From Candidatus Leptofilum gracile (GTDB taxonomy: Bacteria; Chloroflexota; Anaerolineae; Promineifilales; Promineifilaceae): a DNA stretch of 64,000 nt. Positions 1-7,039 of the stretch are shown piece after piece (within the stretch, counting starts at the first letter, position 1; each line of letters starts with the position of its first letter). Both the position numbers and the translations under genes were made by a program. The notes under the pieces are model-generated. The model worked only from the letters and a program-made list of their open reading frames with translations. It searched no databases and was not told where the DNA came from. The stretch spans positions 1 through 64,000 of the forward strand of contig JADJOJ010000003.1 in the NCBI GenBank assembly GCA_016713825.1, given 5' to 3'.

Positions 1-774
1 CCCACCTATTTTGGCGGCATGGTGAACGAGTGGAGCGCCAGCCTGCACCCGATCAAATATTTGTACGGGTTGGCGGGGGCGGTGGCCCGGCAGGGCGGCC
101 TGTTGTGTGAAAAAACGGCCGTCACCCGCCTGGAAAAATTCGCCCACGGTTTTTTGGTACACACCAGCCAGGGCACCGTCAAAGCGCGCGAGGTGCTGCT
201 GGCGACCAACGGCTACACGGGTAAGCTGGTGCGCTCTGTGCAGCGGCTGGTCTTCCCGATGAACAGCGTGGCCATCGTCACCGAGCCGCTCACCCCGGCC
301 CAGCAAACCTACCTGAACCCAGACGGCCGTACTGCCCAGGATTCGCGCTGGTTACACCATTATTTTCGGTTGACGCCAGACGGCCGTTTCCTGTTCGGCA
401 GCCACCGGCACTGGCGGCTGGAGCAAGATTTGCTGGACTGCGCCGCCGCGCTGCGCCAGCAGATGGTCAAACGCTTCCCCCTCCTGGCCGATGTGCCGCT
501 GTCGCACGTGTGGGCAGGCAACCTGGGGCAAACGTTTGACCTGGTGCCGCACATCGGGCGGCTGAACGGGGTGCATTATGCCCTGGGCTACAGCGGGCAA
601 GGTGTGGCCCTCTCCGCCTACCTGGGCCGCGAGGCGGGCCTGCTGCTCTCGGGCCAAAAACGGACCAGCCCCTTTGTCGCCATCCAGCCGGTGACACACT
701 TTTATTATCGAAGATACGGCCGTTTTGCCCCGCTGCTAAGCCACTACTACCGCTTCCTTGATTGGATTAGTTAG
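1..774 (+). CDS. FAD-dependent amine oxidoreductase (DAO family), C-terminal part
   Basis: The reading frame is open from base 1, so the N-terminal FAD-binding Rossmann segment lies before the window and only about 257 residues are seen. The visible part matches the substrate and C-terminal half of DAO-family flavoenzymes such as gamma-glutamylputrescine oxidase: a SLHPIKY segment near the start, a strand-rich middle with LLATNGYT, and a C-terminal ALGYSGQGVALS block that normally closes over the flavin. The likely reaction is oxidative deamination of an amine or amino acid in the cytoplasm; the substrate cannot be told. It contains several ACGGCCGT octamers. It ends 114 bases before a convergent gene. 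Confidence 0.8.
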   Translation, partial: PTYFGGMVNEWSASLHPIKYLYGLAGAVARQGGLLCEKTAVTRLEKFAHGFLVHTSQGTVKAREVLLATNGYTGKLVRSVQRLVFPMNSVAIVTEPLTPAQQTYLNPDGRTAQDSRWLHHYFRLTPDGRFLFGSHRHWRLEQDLLDCAAALRQQMVKRFPLLADVPLSHVWAGNLGQTFDLVPHIGRLNGVHYALGYSGQGVALSAYLGREAGLLLSGQKRTSPFVAIQPVTHFYYRRYGRFAPLLSHYYRFLDWIS

Positions 775-792
775 ATTGGAATAGTTGTGAAG

Positions 793-850
793 AACGGCCG
801 TTTCCCCTTGCGTAAATTCACGTAATTCAAGAAAAGGGGAAACGGCCGTT
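793..850. terminator. Bidirectional hairpin built on two ACGGCCGT octamers
   Basis: Two perfect 17-base inverted arms (793-809 and 834-850) lie between convergent genes. Each arm holds one ACGGCCGT octamer plus TTCCCCTT or its complement. Position and symmetry suggest transcription termination in both directions, though there is no long T run. Confidence 0.55.
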
Positions 851-887
851 TACAGCTCCAACAAAGTAGATTTAACGATGTGTGATC

Positions 888-1835
888 TTAATTCGAAGGT
901 TCTAATGATTCTGCAATTTGCAAAAGAGTCGTTGTATCAACTCCCGGTCCAATTAAGTGAAGGCTAACACCATTTTCTTCCCATACAACGCTGGTTCCGT
1001 CTATCAAAGCAGCCGTTATGTCCCCGACCAACACATCTTCCATTGATCCTTCTGTAACGATTACCGATGCTTGGGCATCAACCTCGACGGTGTGCTCATC
1101 CACATCTTGAATAGTATTCCCCCCCTTTGATTGATAAAGTCCAATACGGCCACCCGGTCCTTGGTAAATGACAAAAACTTCATAAGGTGGAAGACCCAAA
1201 AGCCTGGTCTCAGACAGGGAATAACCATTTGGCATATAACCCGGCAGCATGAGTAGGTAACCTGCTTCTGTAAGGGCTTGTTCTAAGGAGACGATTTCAT
1301 TTCGCATGCCATCAGCACAGCAACCACCAAAATTGTGACCCTCAAAGCTGTAAGACCATGCTCTGCCCTCAGCTTCCTCGCGATCGTACCGCGCTCTCAA
1401 CTCATCCAGGGTTTCCGGTTCGCTGTCTGGCGCCACTTGAACGGCAGAAGTATTCTCCCACTGTAATTTGTGCAGGAACTCTTGCAAGGATGCCAATACG
1501 GGACGACCAGCTGCCAGGGTAAGGAACAAGCCCAACAACAAAATGGTTGCTATGGCTGTCCGTGCTACCGGTTGGCGGCCTGACATCACTAGATGAGCCA
1601 GCGACCACCGTCGGGAACGAGATTCCTGTTTTGCTTCTAGCTGCTGCCACAATTGTCGGCGAAGTTGGCGCTGTAGCTGTTTGCTGGCGGGAAACTCAAG
1701 CGTGTGTAGGCGATTGGCGAGGAGAAATAAGTCATTGACGTGCTTAAAATCTTCGCCCCTGCCCAGATGCTTGCCCGCAAGCACAGCATCTACTTTTTCT
1801 GAAAACTCTACTGCTTTTTGTTCAAATTCATTCAT
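888..1835 (-). CDS. DUF4367-type membrane protein, probable anti-sigma partner
   Basis: About 315 residues. The first roughly 90 residues are cytoplasmic and charged. One membrane helix follows (about residues 92-112, rich in Leu and Ala), then an external domain that contains LPGYMPNGYSL and VFVIYQGPGG, typical of DUF4367, a domain often fused to anti-sigma or sporulation-type membrane proteins. I see no HxxxCxxC zinc motif. The ATG at 1835 overlaps the stop codon of the upstream sigma-factor gene (TGATG), so the two are translationally coupled; a GTG one codon earlier is also possible. Inference: it held the adjacent ECF sigma factor. It is AT-richer than its neighbours and has no ACGGCCGT octamer. 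Confidence 0.6.
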   Translation of the reverse strand: MNEFEQKAVEFSEKVDAVLAGKHLGRGEDFKHVNDLFLLANRLHTLEFPASKQLQRQLRRQLWQQLEAKQESRSRRWSLAHLVMSGRQPVARTAIATILLLGLFLTLAAGRPVLASLQEFLHKLQWENTSAVQVAPDSEPETLDELRARYDREEAEGRAWSYSFEGHNFGGCCADGMRNEIVSLEQALTEAGYLLMLPGYMPNGYSLSETRLLGLPPYEVFVIYQGPGGRIGLYQSKGGNTIQDVDEHTVEVDAQASVIVTEGSMEDVLVGDITAALIDGTSVVWEENGVSLHLIGPGVDTTTLLQIAESLEPSN

Positions 1836-2407
1836 CACTCACCTTCCTCTGCTATCCCTTGCCTCAATTTTTTCATGGCTCGATAGAGAATGACGGCCAC
1901 GTAGTTGTCTGAGAGATTAAGAAGATTGGCGATCTGACCATTGCTCAGCCCGGCGCCAAATTTCAAGCCGATGATTTCTCTTTCGCGATCGGCAAGGCAG
2001 GCAACTTTCGCCAGGAGTTCTTCATCGCTTAGCCGTTCCAGTACTTGTTGCTCAGTAAACTGGGTACTTACTATTTCTACGGCGCTGTCTTCTAAGGGCA
2101 CTTCCGACCGCGCCTTGTCCCGGTAAAAATCCACGACAACGTTGTGGGCAATGCGAAAGAGCCAGGGGCTAAATTCCCGTGTTTTTCCCGGTAGCTGTCA
2201 ATTCGCTCTACCACCTTCAAAAAATAGTGGATACCAGATCTTCCGCTACTTTCCGCTCCCCACACGATAGTAAACATATTTGTAAACGCGCGGAAAATAA
2301 TGGTCATACAGGTCGGAAAATGCGCGCATATCGTTTTGCGAACGTTGGACCAATTCTGCTTCTGACTTTTTACTCAAGGTCATCTCGCCCATATCAATCG
2401 TTTCCAT
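1835..2407 (-). pseudogene. ECF-type RNA polymerase sigma factor, three frameshifts
   Basis: Reading across frames from the ATG at 2407 gives a nearly complete sigma-70 region 2 (LYDHYFPRVYKYVYYRVG, then AEDLVSTIF, LKVVERIDSYR, FSPWLFRIAHNVVVDFYR) and then region 4 (LADREREIIGLKFGAGLSN with its helix-turn-helix). Three single-base losses break it: in the G pair near 2255, the A6 run at 2219-2224 and the T5 run at 2182-2186. Each is repaired by adding one base to the run, so sequencing error is as likely as true decay. Only the C-terminal 99 residues form an open frame. Its stop overlaps the start of the DUF4367 gene. Family function is to direct RNA polymerase to a small stress or envelope regulon. 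Confidence 0.75.
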
Positions 2408-2580
2408 TTCATTTGGCCATTCTCATAAAGTATATACGGCTAACGCGCGGGAATATGACAGGACTCTGGATGTTTGGCCCGATAGAGCGGCCATTGTTGT
2501 ACTGGTGCTGGGGAAGGGGAGCGGATTCTGGGGTAACGGCCGTTCACCCCTTCACCTTGTCAAAACTAACGCGCTTCCAA

Positions 2581-2609
2581 TAGACGGCCGTCCTCTCCTG
2601 TGCTATACT
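2581..2609 (+). promoter_or_regulatory. Promoter of ssrA
   Basis: A TATACT -10 box at 2604-2609 lies 11 bases before the first base of mature tmRNA. TAGACG at 2581-2586 is a fair -35 box with a 17-base spacer. An ACGGCCGT octamer overlaps the -35 box. Confidence 0.6.
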
Positions 2610-2620
2610 CTCCCCTGTCT

Positions 2621-3035
2621 GGGGATGACTGGCTTCGACGGGGAAGGTTGGTCCTGGACTGCAAGCCGAGCACGCTTTACACCTCGTAAAACTGGAAGCA
2701 ACCAATAAGTGCAAACACACGCACAAACTACAGCGCTATGCCTTTGGCTGCGTAACAACAGCTAAAACCTAGCGTGCGGCTTCCATAGACGGAAGCTCCG
2801 TCTACCTCATTCGTTCGTTGTCCGGGTGAGTGTTAGGCGACATCAATGTCAACGTGCTGCATCTCGATGCTGCTAGAGATGCTTAAGCGGCTCTTTCGGG
2901 AGCCAGCAGCGGGCTGTTAGCTGACCCAGTTAGTCGGGGCGCCTATCAGCTAAACCAATAAATAGACTGACTAAGCTTGTAGACGTTTAGAGGCCGAATT
3001 TTTCGGACGCGGGTTCGATTCCCGCCATCTCCACC
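2621..3035 (+). ncRNA. ssrA: tmRNA (ssrA)
   Basis: The 5' end GGGGATGACTGGCTTCGACG and the 3' end with a T-arm (GCGGG-TTCGATT-CCCGC) and CATCTCC acceptor strand pair as a tRNA-like acceptor stem of 7 bp. CCA is not fully encoded. Length is about 415 bases, normal for one-piece tmRNA. The resume codon is GCA at 2711, and the tag frame reads ANTRTNYSAMPLAA then TAA at 2753-2755. The LAA end is the usual degradation signal. It rescues stalled ribosomes with SmpB; smpB is not in this window. The lon gene nearby could degrade tagged products, but that is inference. Confidence 0.97.
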
Positions 3036-3041
3036 TCAAAC

Positions 3042-3086
3042 AAAAACCGGATTTTGAGCGCTGTTTTGGCTCAAAATTCGGTTTTT
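3042..3086 (+). terminator. Terminator after ssrA
   Basis: An 18-base stem (AAAAACCGGATTTTGAGC with its inverted copy, one mismatch) and a GGTTTTTCG tail directly follow the tmRNA 3' end. Confidence 0.75.
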
Positions 3087-3090
3087 CGTT

Positions 3091-3135
3091 TCCTCTCTGT
3101 GTAACTCTGTGCCTTCTCTGCGTAACTCTGTGTTC
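3091..3135. repeat. Short-period tandem repeat, CTCTGTG/CTCTGCG family
   Basis: Four degenerate CTCTGTG or CTCTGCG units separated by TAA or CTT. A related inverted version lies at 12331-12378. One of about 28 such intergenic tracts in the window. Confidence 0.6.
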
Positions 3136-3148
3136 CGCTTTTTCTGGT

Positions 3149-3940
3149 TTAAACCAGATACCCGGCCGCAATTAAGGCCCCGCTCAACAGCTCCACCCCC
3201 ACTTCCTGAAAACCAAATTGCTTGATGTTGCCGATGGGGCGCGGCTGCTGCACCGTCCAAACTGCGCGCAGCAAAAAGCCGACAAACGGCAGCACCGCCA
3301 GCCAGGGAATGAGACTCGCTACGGCCGTTCCCATCACCAACACCAATCCCGCCACATGGCTCCACAACAGCGGCTGCCGGTTAAACGGCCGTTCATGCGT
3401 GTCGGCAATGCGCTGGCGGACGTAAAAGACACCCAGCACATTTTGCGCCGCCATCAGGCCCCACACCAGCCACACCGTCGGGTACGATTGCCCCAGCGCG
3501 GCCAACATTGCCGCCGGAGCCATTAGCGCCAAGCCTGCCGCACCGATGAGTTCCATTTGCAAGGTGCGGGCGGTTTGGCTGCTCCGCGCCGCCTGGGTGT
3601 AGGCCACCAGCAGTCCGATAATTGGCAGCAGCAGCCAGATCAGGACGAAACGGCCGTAACCCAACAGACCAATCCCGCAAAGTGCCACAATTCCGCCCAA
3701 AATTTGCAGTAAGCGGCGCACCAGCGGCGCGTCACTGCTGCGGCCACGCCCTTGCTGCAATCGCTGCCAAACGGTTAGCGGCTGGCGCAGCAAAAACAGC
3801 GCCAGCCCACCCACCAGCACCAACAGGACGGGCAGGTTGAGGGTTTCGGCAACGGCCGTTCCTACCAAAAACGGCACCAGCAGCCAACTCCAGGAGCCGT
3901 GCTCGGCGGGGAGGATGAGTTGTTTGCGCAAGCGGGCCAT
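3149..3940 (-). CDS. YwiC-like integral membrane protein
   Basis: About 263 residues with eight or so hydrophobic segments. The conserved YwiC opening LPAEHGSWSWLLVPFLVG lies near residue 10. Function in the family is unknown; in Bacillus ywiC lies near the nitrate respiration genes. I chose the ATG at 3940 because it starts just after the cupin stop at 3945 and gives MARLRKQ, which leads straight into the conserved block. A start at 4000 would overlap the cupin gene and add a Pro/Ser-rich lead without family character. Several ACGGCCGT octamers fall inside, encoding T-A-V or G-R. Confidence 0.75.
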   Translation of the reverse strand: MARLRKQLILPAEHGSWSWLLVPFLVGTAVAETLNLPVLLVLVGGLALFLLRQPLTVWQRLQQGRGRSSDAPLVRRLLQILGGIVALCGIGLLGYGRFVLIWLLLPIIGLLVAYTQAARSSQTARTLQMELIGAAGLALMAPAAMLAALGQSYPTVWLVWGLMAAQNVLGVFYVRQRIADTHERPFNRQPLLWSHVAGLVLVMGTAVASLIPWLAVLPFVGFLLRAVWTVQQPRPIGNIKQFGFQEVGVELLSGALIAAGYLV

Positions 3941-3944
3941 TAAA

Positions 3945-4274
3945 TTATTTACTGACGGTGAGGGTGAGGAGTAGGGTAACGGCCGTTTTGGCCAAAACAC
4001 TGTGCGGTAAGTGGGCGGGCATCTGCACCCAGGTGCCCGCCTGGGCCTCGAAGGTATCTTCCCCGAGGGTCAACGTGGCTTCACCGCTTAAGAAATGGAG
4101 GGTGGCGGGGAAAGCGGCCGTATGCTCTGTCAGCTCTTCCCCGGCGGCAAAGCCAAACAGGGTGACTTTCAGCACATCATCGCTGTACACCTTGCGGCTC
4201 ACAATCGATTCCGCCGGGATGTCCGGCAGCAGCCCCGCTAAATTTTCAATAAGTCCGTAAATTGGTTCGCTCAT
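3945..4274 (-). CDS. Small cupin-domain protein
   Basis: 109 residues, the size of a single conserved beta barrel. The first cupin motif shows as EELTEHTAAFPATLHFLSGEA and the second as GTWVQMPAHLPHSV, so one or two His residues could bind a metal. The ATG is preceded by AGGAG at good spacing. It directly precedes the YwiC gene with a gap of four bases, so the two are an operon. Substrate unknown. Confidence 0.75.
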   Translation of the reverse strand: MSEPIYGLIENLAGLLPDIPAESIVSRKVYSDDVLKVTLFGFAAGEELTEHTAAFPATLHFLSGEATLTLGEDTFEAQAGTWVQMPAHLPHSVLAKTAVTLLLTLTVSK

Positions 4275-4370
4275 CTTTTTTCTCCTGAATGTGGTTTAAG
4301 AAGCCTCTATTTTAACAGATGAGCGAGGAGTGACCTTGATGTAGATCAAATTGGGGGCTTTCGACCGGTG

Positions 4371-4395
4371 TCATTCCCGCGAAAGCGGGAATCCA
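4371..4395. repeat. REP-like hairpin, ATTCCCGC-GAAA-GCGGGAAT
   Basis: A perfect 8-base stem with a GAAA tetraloop in an intergenic gap. Hairpins of this sequence are well known as dispersed repeats in many proteobacteria. Only one copy is seen here. Confidence 0.6.
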
Positions 4396-4436
4396 CTTTG
4401 TTACGCAAAAACAGAAAACAGCGAGCGCTGAGCAAT

Positions 4437-4916
4437 CTAGCCCACCTCTTTTTCGTCGGTATATGCAATCTTATTGCTTTCCAGCCAGTCGATTGCAATT
4501 TCCTTGAATGCTTGTTCGCGAAATTGATACCACTCTTCTTCTATCCCAAATTCGTAGATCACATCCTTAAAATATCTGAATGCACCGCGCCCTCGGATGC
4601 CATTCAATAATCGGCGTCTTAACGCCTCATCCTCGACCGAATAGCAGAAACTTTCCATGATTTTGTATTCATGAATTTCAAACTTTGTTGGAAGTTCGCG
4701 GTAATCACTGCTGAACAACACCTCGTCAGCTTGTTGAATGACTTCTCGCTGCCACTCTGGAAAATTCTCTAAATCCTTGCCTTCTTCCGCAGCGCTAAGC
4801 TCTTCCGTGGACAGGGTGACAAATTCTCCGGTGCGACTGTTCAAGAAGACCTTGATTTCATCGCCAACGGCTTCCATTTCTTGCACAAAATCTTTTAAGC
4901 GAATGATGGGTTCCAT
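4437..4916 (-). CDS. UPF0158 family protein
   Basis: About 159 residues, starting MEPIIRLKDFVQEME. The UPF0158 pattern is visible: a strand pair describing a residue that follows TGEFVTL, then WQREVIQQADE, and a C-terminal acidic/aromatic block (RGRGAFRYFKDVIYEFGIEEEWYQFREQAFKEIAIDWLE in outline). Biochemical role is unknown. The ATG at 4916 was preferred to one 24 codons upstream because family similarity begins there. The region from here to about 7 kb is AT-richer. Confidence 0.75.
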   Translation of the reverse strand: MEPIIRLKDFVQEMEAVGDEIKVFLNSRTGEFVTLSTEELSAAEEGKDLENFPEWQREVIQQADEVLFSSDYRELPTKFEIHEYKIMESFCYSVEDEALRRRLLNGIRGRGAFRYFKDVIYEFGIEEEWYQFREQAFKEIAIDWLESNKIAYTDEKEVG

Positions 4917-5017
4917 AGGCTTCATCTCACTTTGTGTTGTGGTGGGTAACGGCCGTATTCTAACACACCGTTTACCGTTAATACTCAAGTTCGAGCGGTA
5001 AAGCGACGTAAGTAAAA

Positions 5018-5089
5018 CGGTCTGAAGGCCGACCCCAACGTACTGAAGACCTCTCCAGAACGAGGGGCATTGATTCTATTCTTTGACAC
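5018..5089. repeat. Imperfect 70-base repeat, copy 1 (copy 2 at 5526-5600)
   Basis: GGTCTGAAGGCCGACC at 5018 and GGCTTGAAGACCGGCC at 5526 begin two stretches of about 70 bases that align with roughly 60 percent identity by eye and both end at TTTGACA. They flank the unrecognised gene at 5076-5504. The meaning is unknown. Confidence 0.35.
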
Positions 5090-5504
5090 ATGTGCATGTC
5101 TCTTTTGCTATCTCTTCAATCTTTTCCACTATTTGGAAAAGGCTTCCCTCAAATTCTGGTTCTTGGGAAAGAATTTTTTTTAGACTGTACTTTTTATCCG
5201 CAACAGGAGAAATCCAAGCAAAATCTGGAGAATCAAGCTTTTGGCGACAACGCAAACGTATGATTTCGAGGCTCATTATTGGGCAAATTTCATACATATT
5301 CTTTCTTGTTTGCATTTCCTCAACCAGGGGAAGACACCAGTGCAAAAGCTTTATTTGATTCTCTAAAACTTTGATTAATTGCTCAAGATCGCTTGCCCGA
5401 CTGTCTTCTTGTATCGTTCGAAGAGCACTTTGTGTTCCATTGAGCCTTCCTTGGATGTACTCATGTAACGAGTCCCACGTAAAGCCGTTAAGTTCAGATA
5501 ACAT
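5076..5504 (-). CDS. Hypothetical protein, helical
   Basis: About 142 residues from the ATG giving MLSELNGFTWDSLHEYIQG. I do not recognise the family. The sequence is predicted mostly helical and charged, with Cys-containing patches (HWCLPLVEE, RLRCRQK, ETCTCVKE). There is no signal peptide or membrane segment. It lies between two copies of an imperfect 70-base repeat and in an AT-richer stretch lacking the ACGGCCGT octamer, which hints at recent acquisition. A start 17 codons upstream is possible. Confidence 0.45.
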   Translation of the reverse strand: MLSELNGFTWDSLHEYIQGRLNGTQSALRTIQEDSRASDLEQLIKVLENQIKLLHWCLPLVEEMQTRKNMYEICPIMSLEIIRLRCRQKLDSPDFAWISPVADKKYSLKKILSQEPEFEGSLFQIVEKIEEIAKETCTCVKE

Positions 5505-5627
5505 TTGTATCCTTCTAAAACTTGCGTGACTCGGCTTGAAGACCGGCCACAGCACACGGAAGATCTTTCCAAAGCAAGAGACTCCTTAATACAATACTTG
5601 TTTGACAAATATTTTAATGGGGGGGGT

Positions 5628-6650
5628 TCATTTATACAGCTCGAAAAAATTTTGCAACCTCATTTCTAACCAATCAGGAAGTTCTTGTAATGGATTCGGG
5701 AGTTGGCTAAACTCCCTCCATATTTCCCTTAGTGGATCGACCTCCCCCTCAGACAATTCTGCATCCAAAGATAAACTCAATGCTTCCTGACAAGCAAAGT
5801 ATGGCGGGATACAATCCCCTCTATGTAAACATTTACCAAATATTCCCAACAATAACCGATTTTTTTCCTTCGTTTCTTCCTCAACAAAAGCAATACCTTT
5901 CAATAAAGACACAACATCTTCTTGGTTATTATTTCTACTCAAAGATAAATCAATAACCCAATCTTCTGGTTTATCTCGTAGCAAGATTTCTCTATCAGCC
6001 CAAAGGATAATGGTGTTATGTGAGTAAAAACCACGTTCCAATCCAAGCAAAAGAATACGCGCAACTTCATCATTTCTTAATCTGGCAAAATCATCTGAAA
6101 TGTTTGGCGGGTAATATTGATTCTTGACTACAGCCCATACATTCTGCCTTCGTAACCAATTCCTGATAGGTAGTTTTTGAGCTTTTTTTTGTGCCTGTTG
6201 ATAATCTAACTCGCTTTCACGCCAAGGCACATACGTCCAATTGATCATCAGGCTTTCTTTTTCAGGATGTGGAAATGTTATCTTATGTATCGCTGGAAGC
6301 CAGCGAACATATCTGACATGTATCTGAGTTCCTGGAGCGTGTATACCACGTGCCTCTTCCCAGTAATCAACGAGATCATACATATCATAACATTCTCCAG
6401 AGAATTCTGAATAATAGTTCTTGCCTTTCCGATCCCTAAACAAATAGCGACCTTTGAAACAGGGATCACCGCCATGAAAACCATCACCAGTATATTCAAC
6501 GGAATGAGTAATAGTAGCCAATGCATCTACGCCAAACAACTCAAGCATCACAAACTTAGTCGAGAGGGTAAACAGTTTGTAAAAAACGATAATACCCAAA
6601 ATTGCGACAGGTATTGCACAAGCTATTAAACTAATTTCCCACCATTGCAT
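5628..6650 (-). CDS. Hypothetical membrane-anchored protein
   Basis: 340 residues. One N-terminal membrane helix (about residues 6-26, IACAIPVAILGIIVFYKLF) is followed by a strand-rich domain (ATITHSVEYTGDGFHGGDP ... YLFRDRKGKNYYSEFSGECYDMYDLVDYW) of the DUF3592 kind that handles extracytoplasmic residues, and then a helical C-terminal half rich in Leu and Glu. I cannot assign a function. Low GC and absence of the octamer match the neighbouring hypothetical gene. An AAAGAG sequence lies before the ATG. Confidence 0.5.
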   Translation of the reverse strand: MQWWEISLIACAIPVAILGIIVFYKLFTLSTKFVMLELFGVDALATITHSVEYTGDGFHGGDPCFKGRYLFRDRKGKNYYSEFSGECYDMYDLVDYWEEARGIHAPGTQIHVRYVRWLPAIHKITFPHPEKESLMINWTYVPWRESELDYQQAQKKAQKLPIRNWLRRQNVWAVVKNQYYPPNISDDFARLRNDEVARILLLGLERGFYSHNTIILWADREILLRDKPEDWVIDLSLSRNNNQEDVVSLLKGIAFVEEETKEKNRLLLGIFGKCLHRGDCIPPYFACQEALSLSLDAELSEGEVDPLREIWREFSQLPNPLQELPDWLEMRLQNFFELYK

Positions 6651-6737
6651 TTTTTGACATTCTCTTTCTGTAGGGCTTTGTGTCAGATGATTTACCTGTA
6701 GTTTCTTGTAACGTCTAACTACTTAACCTGCACCGAT

Positions 6738-6876
6738 GCTGGATAAACCACTGAAATTCGTTATCCAGCGCTTTTGTGCCTTCTATGCTGGATAATCCTC
6801 CAATTAAGGTGAAATAACTGCATAAAGTGCTGGATAAGATGAAAACCGGAATCTTATCATACATGTGTGCTGGATA
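6738..6876. repeat. GCTGGATA repeats with a hairpin
   Basis: GCTGGATA occurs at 6738, 6787, 6829 and 6869, spaced 49, 42 and 40 bases, and in inverted form (TTATCCAGC) at 6761-6769. The first and the inverted copy make a 9-base stem with a 14-base loop. The rest of the 389-base gap (6651-7039) shows no gene. Confidence 0.5.
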
Positions 6877-6983
6877 GACGATCTGACGATAAACACGATG
6901 TAGGGCAGTATAAAACTTTCTGTGCCTTTTGACAATTTGAGTCCGCTTCTCTTCCTCATTTAGCTAAAGTAATTTACGAAAAG

Positions 6984-7015
6984 AAAAACGCCGCTGCCTT
7001 GATTAGGCAGCGGCG
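6984..7015 (-). terminator. Rho-independent terminator of lon
   Basis: A perfect 11-base stem (6989-6999 with 7005-7015), a 5-base loop and a T5 tract on the minus strand, 25 bases past the lon stop. Confidence 0.85.
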
Positions 7016-7039
7016 CTGGAATTGTGTCACATTTACAGG

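Noticed and set aside
2179..2583. A 134-codon plus-strand frame
   Set aside because: It crosses the broken sigma gene in antisense and runs into the tmRNA promoter; no ribosome site and no family features.
5375..5608. A 77-codon minus-strand frame overlapping the gene at 5076-5504
   Set aside because: It overlaps the better frame and has no ribosome site or features.
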